NCBI GenBank assembly: GCA_016708765.1
Contig: JADJFD010000001.1
Coordinates: forward strand, 186,001-250,000
Source of the DNA: Chitinophagaceae bacterium
GTDB lineage: Bacteria; Bacteroidota; Bacteroidia; Chitinophagales; Chitinophagaceae
DNA: 64,000 nucleotides
Direction of reading: 5' to 3'
Part shown: one piece after another, positions 54,419 to 62,565 of the stretch
Numbering within the stretch: the stretch's first letter is position 1
Layout: every line of letters begins with the position of its first letter
Translations under genes and position numbers: made by a program
The notes under the pieces: generated by a model
The model's input: the letters and a program-made list of their open reading frames with translations, nothing else
Database searches by the model: none
What the model was told of the DNA's origin: nothing

Positions 54419-55513
54419 ATGAAGACGGGATTAATTTTTATACTATTTACTTTTATTACTATCAGTTGCCTCAATGCACAACGTAACTGCGTTTCAAAAT
54501 CATATCAACTTGAAGCTTTTGCAAAAGATGCAGCATTAAAAAACAATGTTGCAGCTATTGAGTCTTTCATTGCAAGACAGCAACCCCAAAACACTACAGA
54601 AGGAAACAGAATTGAATCTACCATTATAAAAATTCCTGTTGTTGTACATATTCTATATCATTCTCCGGAACAAAAGCTGACTGATGCAGTTGTTCAAAAC
54701 CAGATTAAAATACTAAACGAAGCTTTCAGAAAGCAGAATGCTGACACTGCTAATATACCGGCCAGATTTAAAGCACTTGCTGCTGATTGCGAAATTGAAT
54801 TTCAACTGGCAACCTCAGACCCTAAAAGAAGATACACCAATGGTATTACTCGCAAATACACTCCAATAAAAGAGTGGGAAGCGAATGATGAAATGAAGTA
54901 TGCCGCTAAAATGGGTACTGATGCTTGGGACCCTAAAAGTTATCTGAACATATGGGTTTGTAAACTAGATAATGTTTCAGGATATTCCAGTGTAATTGGC
55001 GGAACTACAGAAAATGACGGCATTGTATTGGACTTTAATGCCTTTGACTTAAATGTGACAAGTGCTGTATCTAATCTTGGAAAAACGGCAGTGCATGAAG
55101 TTGGGCACTGGCTCGGTTTAAAACATTTATGGGGTGATGAATATTGTGGTGACGATGGTATTACCGATACACCTAAGCAATCAGGTAATAATGTTAGTTG
55201 CCCTTCGGGAGTGCTAATTTCTTGTGGAAACGGACCAAACGGTGATATGTATATGAATTATATGGATTTTACCAACGATGACTGTATTAATATGTTTACG
55301 CTGGGTCAAAAAGCAAGAATGCTTAGCCTATTTAACCCGGGAGGTGTTCGCAATTCATTGCTTACTTCAAAAGGATTGGATGCCCCGATCATATTTGAAT
55401 CACCAGTACCAGAAGAAGATCCAAGGTGGTTGGAGGTGAAAATGTACCCGAATCCGGCAACATCAGAGCTTATCTTGGATTTGGCGTATGATATTCGCTG
55501 GATTGGAAAATAA
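54419..55513 (+). CDS. M43 family zinc metalloprotease, C-terminal sorting domain cut by frameshift
   Basis: M43 (pappalysin-type) proteases are secreted zinc enzymes. The 364-residue product has a signal peptide ending LNAQR and the motif HEVGHWLGLKH at residues 226-236 (H226, E227, H230, H236), followed by a methionine-turn region YMNYMDFTND. Near the C-terminus the T9SS sorting domain begins (VKMYPNPATSELILDL), but the frame stops after DIRWIGK. The remainder of the sorting domain is in the next frame (55513-55671). As written, the protease would lack the signal for surface export. Confidence 0.9.
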   Translation: MKTGLIFILFTFITISCLNAQRNCVSKSYQLEAFAKDAALKNNVAAIESFIARQQPQNTTEGNRIESTIIKIPVVVHILYHSPEQKLTDAVVQNQIKILNEAFRKQNADTANIPARFKALAADCEIEFQLATSDPKRRYTNGITRKYTPIKEWEANDEMKYAAKMGTDAWDPKSYLNIWVCKLDNVSGYSSVIGGTTENDGIVLDFNAFDLNVTSAVSNLGKTAVHEVGHWLGLKHLWGDEYCGDDGITDTPKQSGNNVSCPSGVLISCGNGPNGDMYMNYMDFTNDDCINMFTLGQKARMLSLFNPGGVRNSLLTSKGLDAPIIFESPVPEEDPRWLEVKMYPNPATSELILDLAYDIRWIGK

Positions 55514-55671
55514 TTTATATATATAATTTACATGGACAACTCGTTATGAATGTGTTGATTAAGTCTAAAACACAGCGTATAGATGTCACTCAATTGCAGC
55601 CGGGAATATATTTCCTTGCAGCGAAAAAGGATGATGGGGAGTCTATGAAGAAGCGTTTTACCAAGTTATGA
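55513..55671 (+). pseudogene. detached end of the T9SS type A sorting domain
   Basis: In the frame one base off from the protease, this segment reads IYIYNLHGQLVMN, then TQRIDVTQLQPGIYFLAAKKDDG and MKKRFTKL with TGA at 55669-55671. This is the second half of a type IX secretion C-terminal sorting domain. Adding one A to the run at about 55507-55510 joins it to the protease as GKIIYIYNLHGQL. Confidence 0.85.
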
Positions 55672-55705
55672 GTCGCAACCAAAATTTATTCTAACGGCAA
55701 GCTAT

Positions 55706-55737
55706 GGGGTCACTGAAAAGTGATCCCTATTTTTTTA
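55706..55737 (+). terminator. Rho-independent terminator after the M43 gene
   Basis: GGGGTCACT pairs with AGTGATCCC (one G-T wobble) around a GAAA loop and is followed by TATTTTTTT. It lies 35 bases beyond the end of the broken sorting domain, supporting the reading that the full gene ended at 55671. Confidence 0.8.
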
Positions 55738-56664
55738 TAGCACCTTCAAGCTGTTGATTTTGTCCTGATCTATTTGTTTTACAAGAGCTTCCAGCCCGTC
55801 AAACTTTACTTCTTCCCGTAGGTATTTTTTTACAAACACTTTTAGTTGCTGGTCGTATATCTCTTTATCGAAATCAAACAAGTTTACTTCAATCACTTTT
55901 GTTTTGCCATCTACAGTTGGGCGAAAGCCAATACTCATCATACCCTTTATTCTGTCTTCAGAACCTTCAACTTGTGCATACACAGCATAAATACCGTTAC
56001 CGGGAATAATTTTTTCTTCATCTTCCATTTTTAAGTTGGCTGTCGGATAACCAAGTTGTCTGCCTAATTTATTACCATGAACAACGGTACCGGAAAAGAA
56101 AAAATTATAGCCTAATAACTTATCTGCTGTTGCAATATCATTGTGCAAAATAGCTTCTCGTATATTGGTAGAACTGATAGAAATATTCTCCAATATATGT
56201 TTTGGAATTTCTTTAAGCTGAAAATTTAATTCCTTAGACATTTTTTCTAAAAGGCGATAATCTCCTAAACGGTCACGGCCAAAACGATGATCGTAACCAA
56301 TAATAATAGTATGTGGGTGAAATTTATCAAAGAGAAAATGCTCAACGTATTCTTCCGCAGGTTGATTGGCAAACCCATCAGTAAACGGAACGATTACCAA
56401 ATGGTCAATTCCAATTGCCTGTAACAATTCAATCTTCTCATCCAATGTATTAATGAGCCTAATGCCTAAAATGGTTGAAGAAACTACTTTTCTTGGATGC
56501 GGATGAAATGTTACAATAACAGATTCGCCATTAATTGCTTTTGCTTCTGCCAATAATTTATCTATTACTTGCCTGTGGCCCATATGCACACCATCAAATG
56601 TTCCAATGGTGATGACTGCATTATTAAATAAGGGCAAATTTTCTATATCACGGTGTACTTGCAT
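55735..56664 (-). CDS. ribF: bifunctional riboflavin kinase / FAD synthetase
   Basis: RibF makes FMN and then FAD. The 309-residue product starts at MQVHRDIENLPLFNNAVITIGTFDGVHMGHRQVI, with the nucleotidylyltransferase motif GxFDGVHxGH, and ISSTNIREAI. The C-terminal riboflavin kinase domain has GTVVHGNKLGRQLGYPTANLKM and a conserved EVNLFDFDKEIY block. A longer open frame upstream (to 56919) has no resemblance to the family and overlaps the divergent purM-like gene, so I use the ATG at 56664. Confidence 0.96.
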   Translation of the reverse strand: MQVHRDIENLPLFNNAVITIGTFDGVHMGHRQVIDKLLAEAKAINGESVIVTFHPHPRKVVSSTILGIRLINTLDEKIELLQAIGIDHLVIVPFTDGFANQPAEEYVEHFLFDKFHPHTIIIGYDHRFGRDRLGDYRLLEKMSKELNFQLKEIPKHILENISISSTNIREAILHNDIATADKLLGYNFFFSGTVVHGNKLGRQLGYPTANLKMEDEEKIIPGNGIYAVYAQVEGSEDRIKGMMSIGFRPTVDGKTKVIEVNLFDFDKEIYDQQLKVFVKKYLREEVKFDGLEALVKQIDQDKINSLKVL

Positions 56665-56742
56665 AATTTGAATGGGTAAAATTAATTGATAATTGATTAT
56701 CAGTCTGCGAAAATTCATCTCTGATGTCAGGTACGGAACAAT

Positions 56743-56750
56743 TAAATTTG
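56743..56750 (+). promoter_or_regulatory. candidate -7 box (TAAATTTG) of purM
   Basis: TAAATTTG matches TAnnTTTG and lies 16 bases upstream of the purM ATG. No -33 TTG stands at the usual spacing. Confidence 0.35.
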
Positions 56751-56766
56751 CCGGGTAATTGAAACT

Positions 56767-57939
56767 ATGAGTTTGTATAGCAAAAGAGGCGTATCTGCCC
56801 AGAAAGAAGAAGTACATGCCGCCACTAAGAACCTTGACAAAGGACTTTATGAAAAGGCGTTTTGTAAAATTTATGCCGATATAATGTGTGGAGATGAGGA
56901 TTGGGTGAATGTGATGCATGCAGATGGAGCTGGTACCAAAAGCATTCTTGCCTATTTATATTGGAAAGAAACAGGCGATGTGTCCGTTTGGAAAGGCATT
57001 GCTCAGGATGCTATAGTTATGAATCTCGACGATTTGCTTTGTGTAGGTATTTATGATAAGATACTTTTTTCCTCTACGATTGACAGAAACAAAAATCTCA
57101 TTCCTGCAGAATTGCTGGAAGCCGTAATAACAGGTACTCAAGAGTTTTTTGACCGTATGAAAGGCTTTGGTGTCAACATCAGTTTTATGGGTGGCGAAAC
57201 GGCAGATGTAGGTGATGTGGTAAGAACGATGGCGGTAAATGGCACTATGACTGCTCGTTGGCCAAAAGCAAAGCTGATTACCAATGAAAAGATTAAAGCC
57301 GGAAATGTAATTGTTGGCCTAGCTGGATTTGGACAAGCAAATTACGAAACAAGTTATAACAGTGGCTTAGCCAGTAACGGATTGACCAGTGCAAGGCATG
57401 ATGTATTGCACAAAACGTATGGAGCAAGATTTCAGGAGAGTTATGATACATCGTTGGATGAATCTGTGGTGTATATCGGCCCGCATAGAATAACCGATGA
57501 AATTAAGGATGGTGAAAGGACAACAACTATTGGGGAACTTTTATTAAGCCCAACTAGAACATTTGCGCCGATAATGAAAGAGTTATTGGAAAATCATTTT
57601 GATGCTATTAATGGTTTGGTGCATTGTAGTGGCGGCGGGCAAACCAAATGTTTGAAATTTGTACCCGATAATGTCCGCATTGTAAAAGATAATTTATTTG
57701 AGCCGCCAATAATTTTTAAACTGATTCAGGAAGCTAGCAAATCTGGTGATCGAGAAATGTACCAGGTTTTTAATATGGGTACAAGATTAGAAATTTATAC
57801 CAATGAAAAAGACGTTGAATCAATTATCAGCGTCTCTAAAAACTTCGGTGTGGATGCGCAAGTTATTGGAAGGGTGGAAGAGAGTGAGAAAAAGGAGTTA
57901 GTGATAATAACGAATGATGAGAGCTTGTTGTTTACTTAG
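56767..57939 (+). CDS. purM: phosphoribosylformylglycinamidine cyclo-ligase (AIR synthetase)
   Basis: PurM forms aminoimidazole ribonucleotide (AIR) in purine synthesis using ATP. It starts MSLYSKRGVSAQKEEVHAA. Family blocks include HADGAGTKSILAYLYW, the DAIVMNLDDLLCVG segment, SFMGGETADVGDVVRTM and GLVHCSGGGQTKCLKF. At 390 residues it is longer than the E. coli enzyme; the extended form is usual in Bacteroidota. The gene is divergent from ribF. It is convergent with the TonB-domain gene downstream, with no spacer. Confidence 0.93.
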   Translation: MSLYSKRGVSAQKEEVHAATKNLDKGLYEKAFCKIYADIMCGDEDWVNVMHADGAGTKSILAYLYWKETGDVSVWKGIAQDAIVMNLDDLLCVGIYDKILFSSTIDRNKNLIPAELLEAVITGTQEFFDRMKGFGVNISFMGGETADVGDVVRTMAVNGTMTARWPKAKLITNEKIKAGNVIVGLAGFGQANYETSYNSGLASNGLTSARHDVLHKTYGARFQESYDTSLDESVVYIGPHRITDEIKDGERTTTIGELLLSPTRTFAPIMKELLENHFDAINGLVHCSGGGQTKCLKFVPDNVRIVKDNLFEPPIIFKLIQEASKSGDREMYQVFNMGTRLEIYTNEKDVESIISVSKNFGVDAQVIGRVEESEKKELVIITNDESLLFT

Positions 57940-58569
57940 TTATTCAGAAATACGAAAAACTCTTGACGCTAATTTCTTTTCTTCCCCATCTATTTCCATT
58001 CTGATTGAATCAAAGTAAATAATTGCTCCTTTTTTCAACCTTTTCATATTGCTTATTGTACTTTCTGTATAATTATTTCCAGTGTTATAATTTTCGACTA
58101 TAGTCTTGTCTGGTAAATCCATGGAGAAACTATATTTTAATGCCTCTGATTTTTCTGGGATTCCCAAAAGTTTATAAGCTCCAATACTTAATAATTCTTT
58201 CAGGGTAATTATTGGTATTTTGTTTAGTATCTGTTCATTATCGCCATTACTTACCTGAAATGTAATCGGTTGAAGTATATAAGCTCTTACAAAATGTCCG
58301 TTTTGTTTTGCTGGTTGCCATTTTGGCCCTTCTTTAATTAATCGCATTGCTTCTTTTTCCAAACCATAACCATGATTGGTGAGGGTTTTCATTTCAGATA
58401 CGGTACCATCTATGTTCACTATAAATTGTACATCTACTTTATAACTTCCACTAGGCGCAGCCTTGTCTAATACTACATTGCCATTTGCTCTTGCAGAAAT
58501 ATATTTTTCCATTTTCTTCTCCGGGAAAAGAAGGATGGGTTTCTGTTTCTGTAAAAATTTTATTATCAT
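57940..58569 (-). pseudogene. second TonB C-terminal domain, detached by frameshift from the amidase gene
   Basis: In this frame the conserved EKKMEKYISARANGNVVLDK and VDVQFIVNIDGTVSEMKTLTNHGYGLEKEAMRLIKEGPKWQPA form a TonB-type domain, parallel to the one in the upstream gene (SFPGGANEWRKFLEKNL and VIVQFIVDKEGNISDVQTLTKHGYG). The frame is joined to the preceding amidase gene at about 58535: there, SFPG is followed in one frame by EEN and in the other by EKKMEKYI. The two repeats align best if 2 (or 5) bases were lost there. The last 90 residues, beyond the TonB domain, are not recognised. Confidence 0.75.
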
Positions 58570-59737
58570 TATTTTGATTTGTAATATCTACAACTGTAAT
58601 TTCACTCAAATCATTTGCTGATTCGACAGATTTGCCCAGGAAATTCTTTTCGCCTTTTCCAACGATAAAAGTTATAGGTTGCTTTTTATAAGCTATTACT
58701 AATCGTCCGCCTTGCACAGCAGGGTTCCATTTTGGTGATTTTTTTATAACTCTGATTGCTTCTTGTTCCATTCCATAACCATGCTTTGTCAATGTTTGTA
58801 CATCAGAGATATTTCCTTCTTTGTCAACAATAAATTGTACAATAACACTATAGGCTCCGTCTTTTGCTTTTTGTTTTGGTACTGTGGCGTCAAGATTTTT
58901 CTCAAGGAATTTTCTCCATTCATTTGCTCCGCCTGGAAATGATGCTTCAATTTCAACTTTGTCGAATACTTTATTATTCCCTGGCTTAGTCGTATCAACA
59001 ATCGTTCCCTTTTTTTCATTTACAACAAAAGTTTCTTTTTGCAAAAGATATTGGTTAATGCTTTCTAATATACTTTTCGCCATAGCATCTTGATTATCGG
59101 CATCTTTTATAAAGGCAAGATCAGTTGCATTGGTAAGAAACCCGCATTCAATCAGTGCAGCCGGGCAAGGAGATTGATCCAGCACCCAAATACCATTTTC
59201 TCTTTGTTTAATATTATCTCCTACACTAAAATGTTTTGCAAATTGATTTTGCAGAATGGTACCAAGTAATTGGTTCTCGTTATAAAAACTGTTGTTCTTT
59301 TTTGATATATAAACCTCAAAACCGGTTTTGCCTTTGATATTATCCTTGTTCTCCGTATTGATATGCAAGGAGATAAAAAGAGAAGCATTTTTATTTTTAC
59401 TCAATTCTGTTCTACTTTGTAATGTGGGAAGCAGGTCTGATTCTCTTGTTAAAACAATATTTATATTACTGTTTTCATTGAATGCTTTTACTCTTTTTGC
59501 AATGGCTAAGGCGATGTCTTTTTCTGTTGTGCCATCTGGAGCAGTTGCTCCAGCGTCGTCTCCTCCATGTCCGGCATCAATGATCACTGTAATTTGCTTG
59601 TCATGGTTAGATGCAAAATTCTTTTCAGCTTTATTCTTGTAGCTGAAAGCAAATAATATGGCTACAATAGCAGCCAAAGGCAATACCAGCATTTTCCGCA
59701 GGTATTGGTAGCGGGGTTTTTGTGATGTTGTAATCAT
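58451..59737 (-). CDS. N-acetylmuramoyl-L-alanine amidase fused to TonB C-terminal domain
   Basis: After a membrane segment (KMLVLPLAAIVAILFAFSY) an Amidase_3 domain lies at about residues 45-235: ITVIIDAGHGGDDAGA (zinc His), TRESDLLPTLQSRTE, FISLHINTE (zinc His), and ALIECGFLTN (catalytic Glu). A TonB-type domain follows (about 265-350). The frame then runs into a short wrong-frame tail (after about 400). The beginning MITTSQKPRYQYLRKMLVLPL is the usual junction segment of M56-type proteins and lies two bases after the stop of the M56 gene, so it was probably fused to it. It could be a separate cell-wall hydrolase. Confidence 0.85.
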   Translation of the reverse strand: MITTSQKPRYQYLRKMLVLPLAAIVAILFAFSYKNKAEKNFASNHDKQITVIIDAGHGGDDAGATAPDGTTEKDIALAIAKRVKAFNENSNINIVLTRESDLLPTLQSRTELSKNKNASLFISLHINTENKDNIKGKTGFEVYISKKNNSFYNENQLLGTILQNQFAKHFSVGDNIKQRENGIWVLDQSPCPAALIECGFLTNATDLAFIKDADNQDAMAKSILESINQYLLQKETFVVNEKKGTIVDTTKPGNNKVFDKVEIEASFPGGANEWRKFLEKNLDATVPKQKAKDGAYSVIVQFIVDKEGNISDVQTLTKHGYGMEQEAIRVIKKSPKWNPAVQGGRLVIAYKKQPITFIVGKGEKNFLGKSVESANDLSEITVVDITNQNNDNKIFTETETHPSFPGEENGKIYFCKSKWQCSIRQGCA

Positions 59738-59739
59738 GG

Positions 59740-60519
59740 CTATTCGTCTTTTATCTGGTTATGAAAAAAAGGATTTACAAGATGTGTGTTGGTGTTCAGT
59801 ACCTGCATCAGTAACAGCTCTGCATAGTTCCATTGTTTGTTTTCAGTAACGGCAAATTCATCTGCTAGAAATTCATGTATGGCTTTTACTTCTTTCTTTA
59901 TTAAATGAAAGAATGGGTTGAGCCAGAATATGGCTGTCAATATTTCCAGAAAAATAATATCACGGCTATGCTTTTGTTCAATATGAAATAGCTCATGCCG
60001 GAATATCTGCTCACCTTTTTCTGATTGCAGTTCTATTTTTTTATTCCAGAATAACCAACGGAAGAAAGAGAACGGTGTGCCGGGTTCTTCTGTATTTACA
60101 AAGTTAATCTTGTCAACTTTTTCTATTGGATGAGAAGAAACAATCCTTTTTATTTTTATTAATGATAAAATTATACGCAGGATAAACAGCGAAATAATTA
60201 GAGCATAACAACTATACAATATATTTTGTAGCGTAAACCAGCTTTGATGAACTGGTGGAGACGAAACAATTATTTCTGCTCCATCGTAAGAAGAAATAAC
60301 GCCTAATCTGTTTAATACATAAAACGAACTATTGTCTTGTGGAGTAAAGTAAACCGGAATATTAAGAAAAGGCACAACGATACTGATCACCGTTGCAATC
60401 AATAAATAGAACCGGTTGTACCGATGAAACTTTTTATTACGCAATGCAAGATGATAGTAGCCGTATAAAATAGCTGAAATGCCGGTTACTTGCAGCAGGT
60501 ATGAAAGCAATGGATTCAT
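59740..60519 (-). CDS. M56/BlaR1-type membrane peptidase sensor
   Basis: BlaR1-type proteins span the membrane and cut a BlaI repressor when activated. This 259-residue protein has four membrane helices and the zinc motif HELFHIEQKH (H175, E176, H179), with downstream LNPFFHLIKKEVKAIHEFLADEF. It ends early at NPFFHNQIKDE-stop. Relatives continue KKRIAMITTS...RYLRKMLVLPL, which is present in the next frame in the following gene, so a missing A in the AAAA run near 59749-59752 would explain the split. It overlaps the BlaI gene by four bases. Confidence 0.85.
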   Translation of the reverse strand: MNPLLSYLLQVTGISAILYGYYHLALRNKKFHRYNRFYLLIATVISIVVPFLNIPVYFTPQDNSSFYVLNRLGVISSYDGAEIIVSSPPVHQSWFTLQNILYSCYALIISLFILRIILSLIKIKRIVSSHPIEKVDKINFVNTEEPGTPFSFFRWLFWNKKIELQSEKGEQIFRHELFHIEQKHSRDIIFLEILTAIFWLNPFFHLIKKEVKAIHEFLADEFAVTENKQWNYAELLLMQVLNTNTHLVNPFFHNQIKDE

Positions 60520-60887
60520 TTTTGCAGATTTTGTTGTTTTTTAATTTGTTTCAACAGTGTCTCTAATTCTTCTACCGAAATATTATTTTCTTTTACGAGG
60601 TAAGAGACCACATTGCTAAAAGAACCTTCAAAATAATTTTTAGCCAATTGCTTTATTCTTTTGCCTGAGTAATCCTCTTTTGCTACAATGGGAGAGTAGC
60701 GGTGCTGCCTTCCAAATACTTCAATCGCCACAAATTCTTTTTCTACCAGAATCTTTAAAAGTGTTGCTACCGTATTCTGATGTGGCTTTGGTTTTGGCAT
60801 TGCATCTACAATATCTCGCAGGAATGCCATCTCTAATTGCCACAAGGCTTGCATCACCTGTTCTTCTGCTTTCGTTAATTGTTGCAT
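60516..60887 (-). CDS. BlaI/MecI-family transcriptional repressor
   Basis: The 123-residue protein is a winged-helix repressor of the BlaI/MecI/CopY family: LTKAEEQVMQALWQLEMAFLRDIVDAMPKPKPHQNTVATLLKILVEKEFVAIEVFGRQHRYSPIV, with a C-terminal dimer region that is the usual target of M56 peptidase cleavage. It lies directly upstream of the M56 gene with a four-base overlap. Two operator-like dyads in front of the gene suggest autoregulation. Confidence 0.93.
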   Translation of the reverse strand: MQQLTKAEEQVMQALWQLEMAFLRDIVDAMPKPKPHQNTVATLLKILVEKEFVAIEVFGRQHRYSPIVAKEDYSGKRIKQLAKNYFEGSFSNVVSYLVKENNISVEELETLLKQIKKQQNLQK

Positions 60888-60912
60888 AATCTCAATTTGA
60901 AATTGAAGCTAA

Positions 60913-60948
60913 AACTAATTTTTTAGTTAAACAACTATTTCATTAGTT
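60913..60948. promoter_or_regulatory. two BlaI-type operator dyads
   Basis: AACTAATTTTTTAGTT (60913-60928) and AACTATTTCATTAGTT (60933-60948) are inverted repeats with AACTA/TAGTT half-sites. Their starts are exactly 20 bases apart, two helical turns. They lie 25 bases upstream of the BlaI start and between it and the divergent polyprenyl synthase gene. Confidence 0.7.
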
Positions 60949-61050
60949 ATAAGGTAAATTTTAAGGAATTGGATTGATTAATAAGGCATAAGAAATATGA
61001 AATGAACTATAAAATATCAGGCAATCTGTATTTGATTTATATTTACAGCC

Positions 61051-62016
61051 ATGCAATCATTCGAACTCTTATCACAAAAATTTGCCCTGCACTTTGATAA
61101 GCGGCATTTCCCGGAGCAGCCATCATCGCTATATGATCCTAATGAGTATTTTTTAAAACTGGGGGGAAAAAGAATCCGCCCTGTTTTATGTTTAATGGGA
61201 AATGAACTCTTTGATGATATAAAAGAAGATGCCTGGTTCTTAGGCACTGCTATTGAACTTTTTCACAACTTCACCTTGATACATGACGACATCATGGATA
61301 AAGCTCCGTTGCGTCGAGGAATGGAAACCGTTCATTCGAAGTATGGCGATAGTACAGCATTGCTGGCGGGTGATGTAATGCTGGTAACAGCATATGAAGA
61401 ACTAAATAAGATAGGCGTTGAACAGCTAAAACCAATCCTTACGTTATTTAATAGAACAGCTAAGGAAGTTTGCGAAGGCCAGCAGCTGGATATGGATTTT
61501 GAGAAAATGGACAATGTGAATATGGAAGCTTATATCAACATGATCACATTAAAAACATCTGTTGCTTTGGCAGCCAGTTTGCAAACCGGTGCAATACTTG
61601 GTGGAGCTGGGGAAAGGAATCAGCATTTGTTATATGATTTTGGAAAAAAACTCGGCATTGCTTTTCAGGTGCAAGATGATTATCTCGATGCATTCGGCGA
61701 TCCGGATAAATTTGGAAAACAGGTTGGCGGAGATATTCTTTCCAATAAAAAAACATTTCTTTTATTGCATGCATTAGAAACTGCAACTGCAACACAACAA
61801 AAAGAATTAAAAGAGTTGTTATTAGTAAATAGCGATGATAAAATAGAAAAAGTATTACAGATTTTCCGGGATTGCAAAGTGGATGAATGGGCTTTGCAAC
61901 TTAAGAATAAATACCTCGATGAAGCTTTTAATCATTTAGAAGATATTGCGGTCCTCTCAAAAAGAAAAGAGCCACTCAAAGAGTTGGCTCATTTCCTGAT
62001 TAAACGGGAGCATTGA
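61051..62016 (+). CDS. polyprenyl diphosphate synthase
   Basis: This trans-prenyltransferase elongates allylic diphosphates with isopentenyl diphosphate. The two aspartate motifs are present: DDIMD in NFTLIHDDIMDKAPLRRG and the second, DDYLD, in FQVQDDYLDAFGD. The protein (321 residues) also has GGKRIRPVLCLMG at the N-terminus. The chain length (farnesyl, octaprenyl or other) cannot be judged with confidence. It depends on the MEP pathway that includes dxr at 16537. Confidence 0.93.
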   Translation: MQSFELLSQKFALHFDKRHFPEQPSSLYDPNEYFLKLGGKRIRPVLCLMGNELFDDIKEDAWFLGTAIELFHNFTLIHDDIMDKAPLRRGMETVHSKYGDSTALLAGDVMLVTAYEELNKIGVEQLKPILTLFNRTAKEVCEGQQLDMDFEKMDNVNMEAYINMITLKTSVALAASLQTGAILGGAGERNQHLLYDFGKKLGIAFQVQDDYLDAFGDPDKFGKQVGGDILSNKKTFLLLHALETATATQQKELKELLLVNSDDKIEKVLQIFRDCKVDEWALQLKNKYLDEAFNHLEDIAVLSKRKEPLKELAHFLIKREH

Positions 62017-62040
62017 TAAATAAGTAAGCAGTTAGCTCCA

Positions 62041-62391
62041 TTAAATAAAACTTATTAGGCAAGCAGCAATTATTGCTATATCTATTAAAACAGTTATAAA
62101 TAATGTTGGTATGATAATCTTTGTTGGCAATGCTGCAAGATTAGTGATCAGGCTTGCTGCCATTGCACCAATTGCAAAAGGCCAGAAGATAAAATTGTTT
62201 CCCGTTGCTAAAATGACAGCAACAGTAATAATAGTAAATACACATCCATGACCTGCAATGGCGAAAGCTGTCCAGCCAAAACGGTTTTCCTCCTGGCTAT
62301 CTGCCCAGTTGATAAAACGTTTCCATAAAGATTTTTTAGTTGCTGTCTGACTATAAGTTGGAGCAAAAGATTTTTGGATTGTTGTTTCCAT
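62041..62391 (-). CDS. small membrane protein of unknown function
   Basis: The 116-residue protein has a soluble N-terminus (METTIQKSFAPTYSQTATKKSLWKRFINWADSQEENRFGW) and then about three to four hydrophobic helices (FAIAGHGCVFTIITVAVILATG and ALPTKIIIPTLFITVLIDIAIIAACLISFI). I recognise no domain. It is convergent with the polyprenyl synthase gene and divergent from the amino acid permease. Confidence 0.75.
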   Translation of the reverse strand: METTIQKSFAPTYSQTATKKSLWKRFINWADSQEENRFGWTAFAIAGHGCVFTIITVAVILATGNNFIFWPFAIGAMAASLITNLAALPTKIIIPTLFITVLIDIAIIAACLISFI

Positions 62392-62565
62392 GATTTTTGT
62401 TTTATGTAAGCGAAATTGGGTTCATATACCTTTTTTTATACTGATCTATGTCTCATTTGAAACTGATCTTCGTCAGTTTGTCTTTTAATTCACCCAAAAA
62501 GAGGAACAAAAAACCTTTCAACATTCATATTTTTACCTAATTTGAAACCCAAAACCAACTGACTG

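Noticed and set aside
56665..56919. N-terminal extension of RibF
   Set aside because: The extra 85 residues lack family resemblance and overlap the start of the divergent purM gene; the conserved protein begins at the internal ATG.
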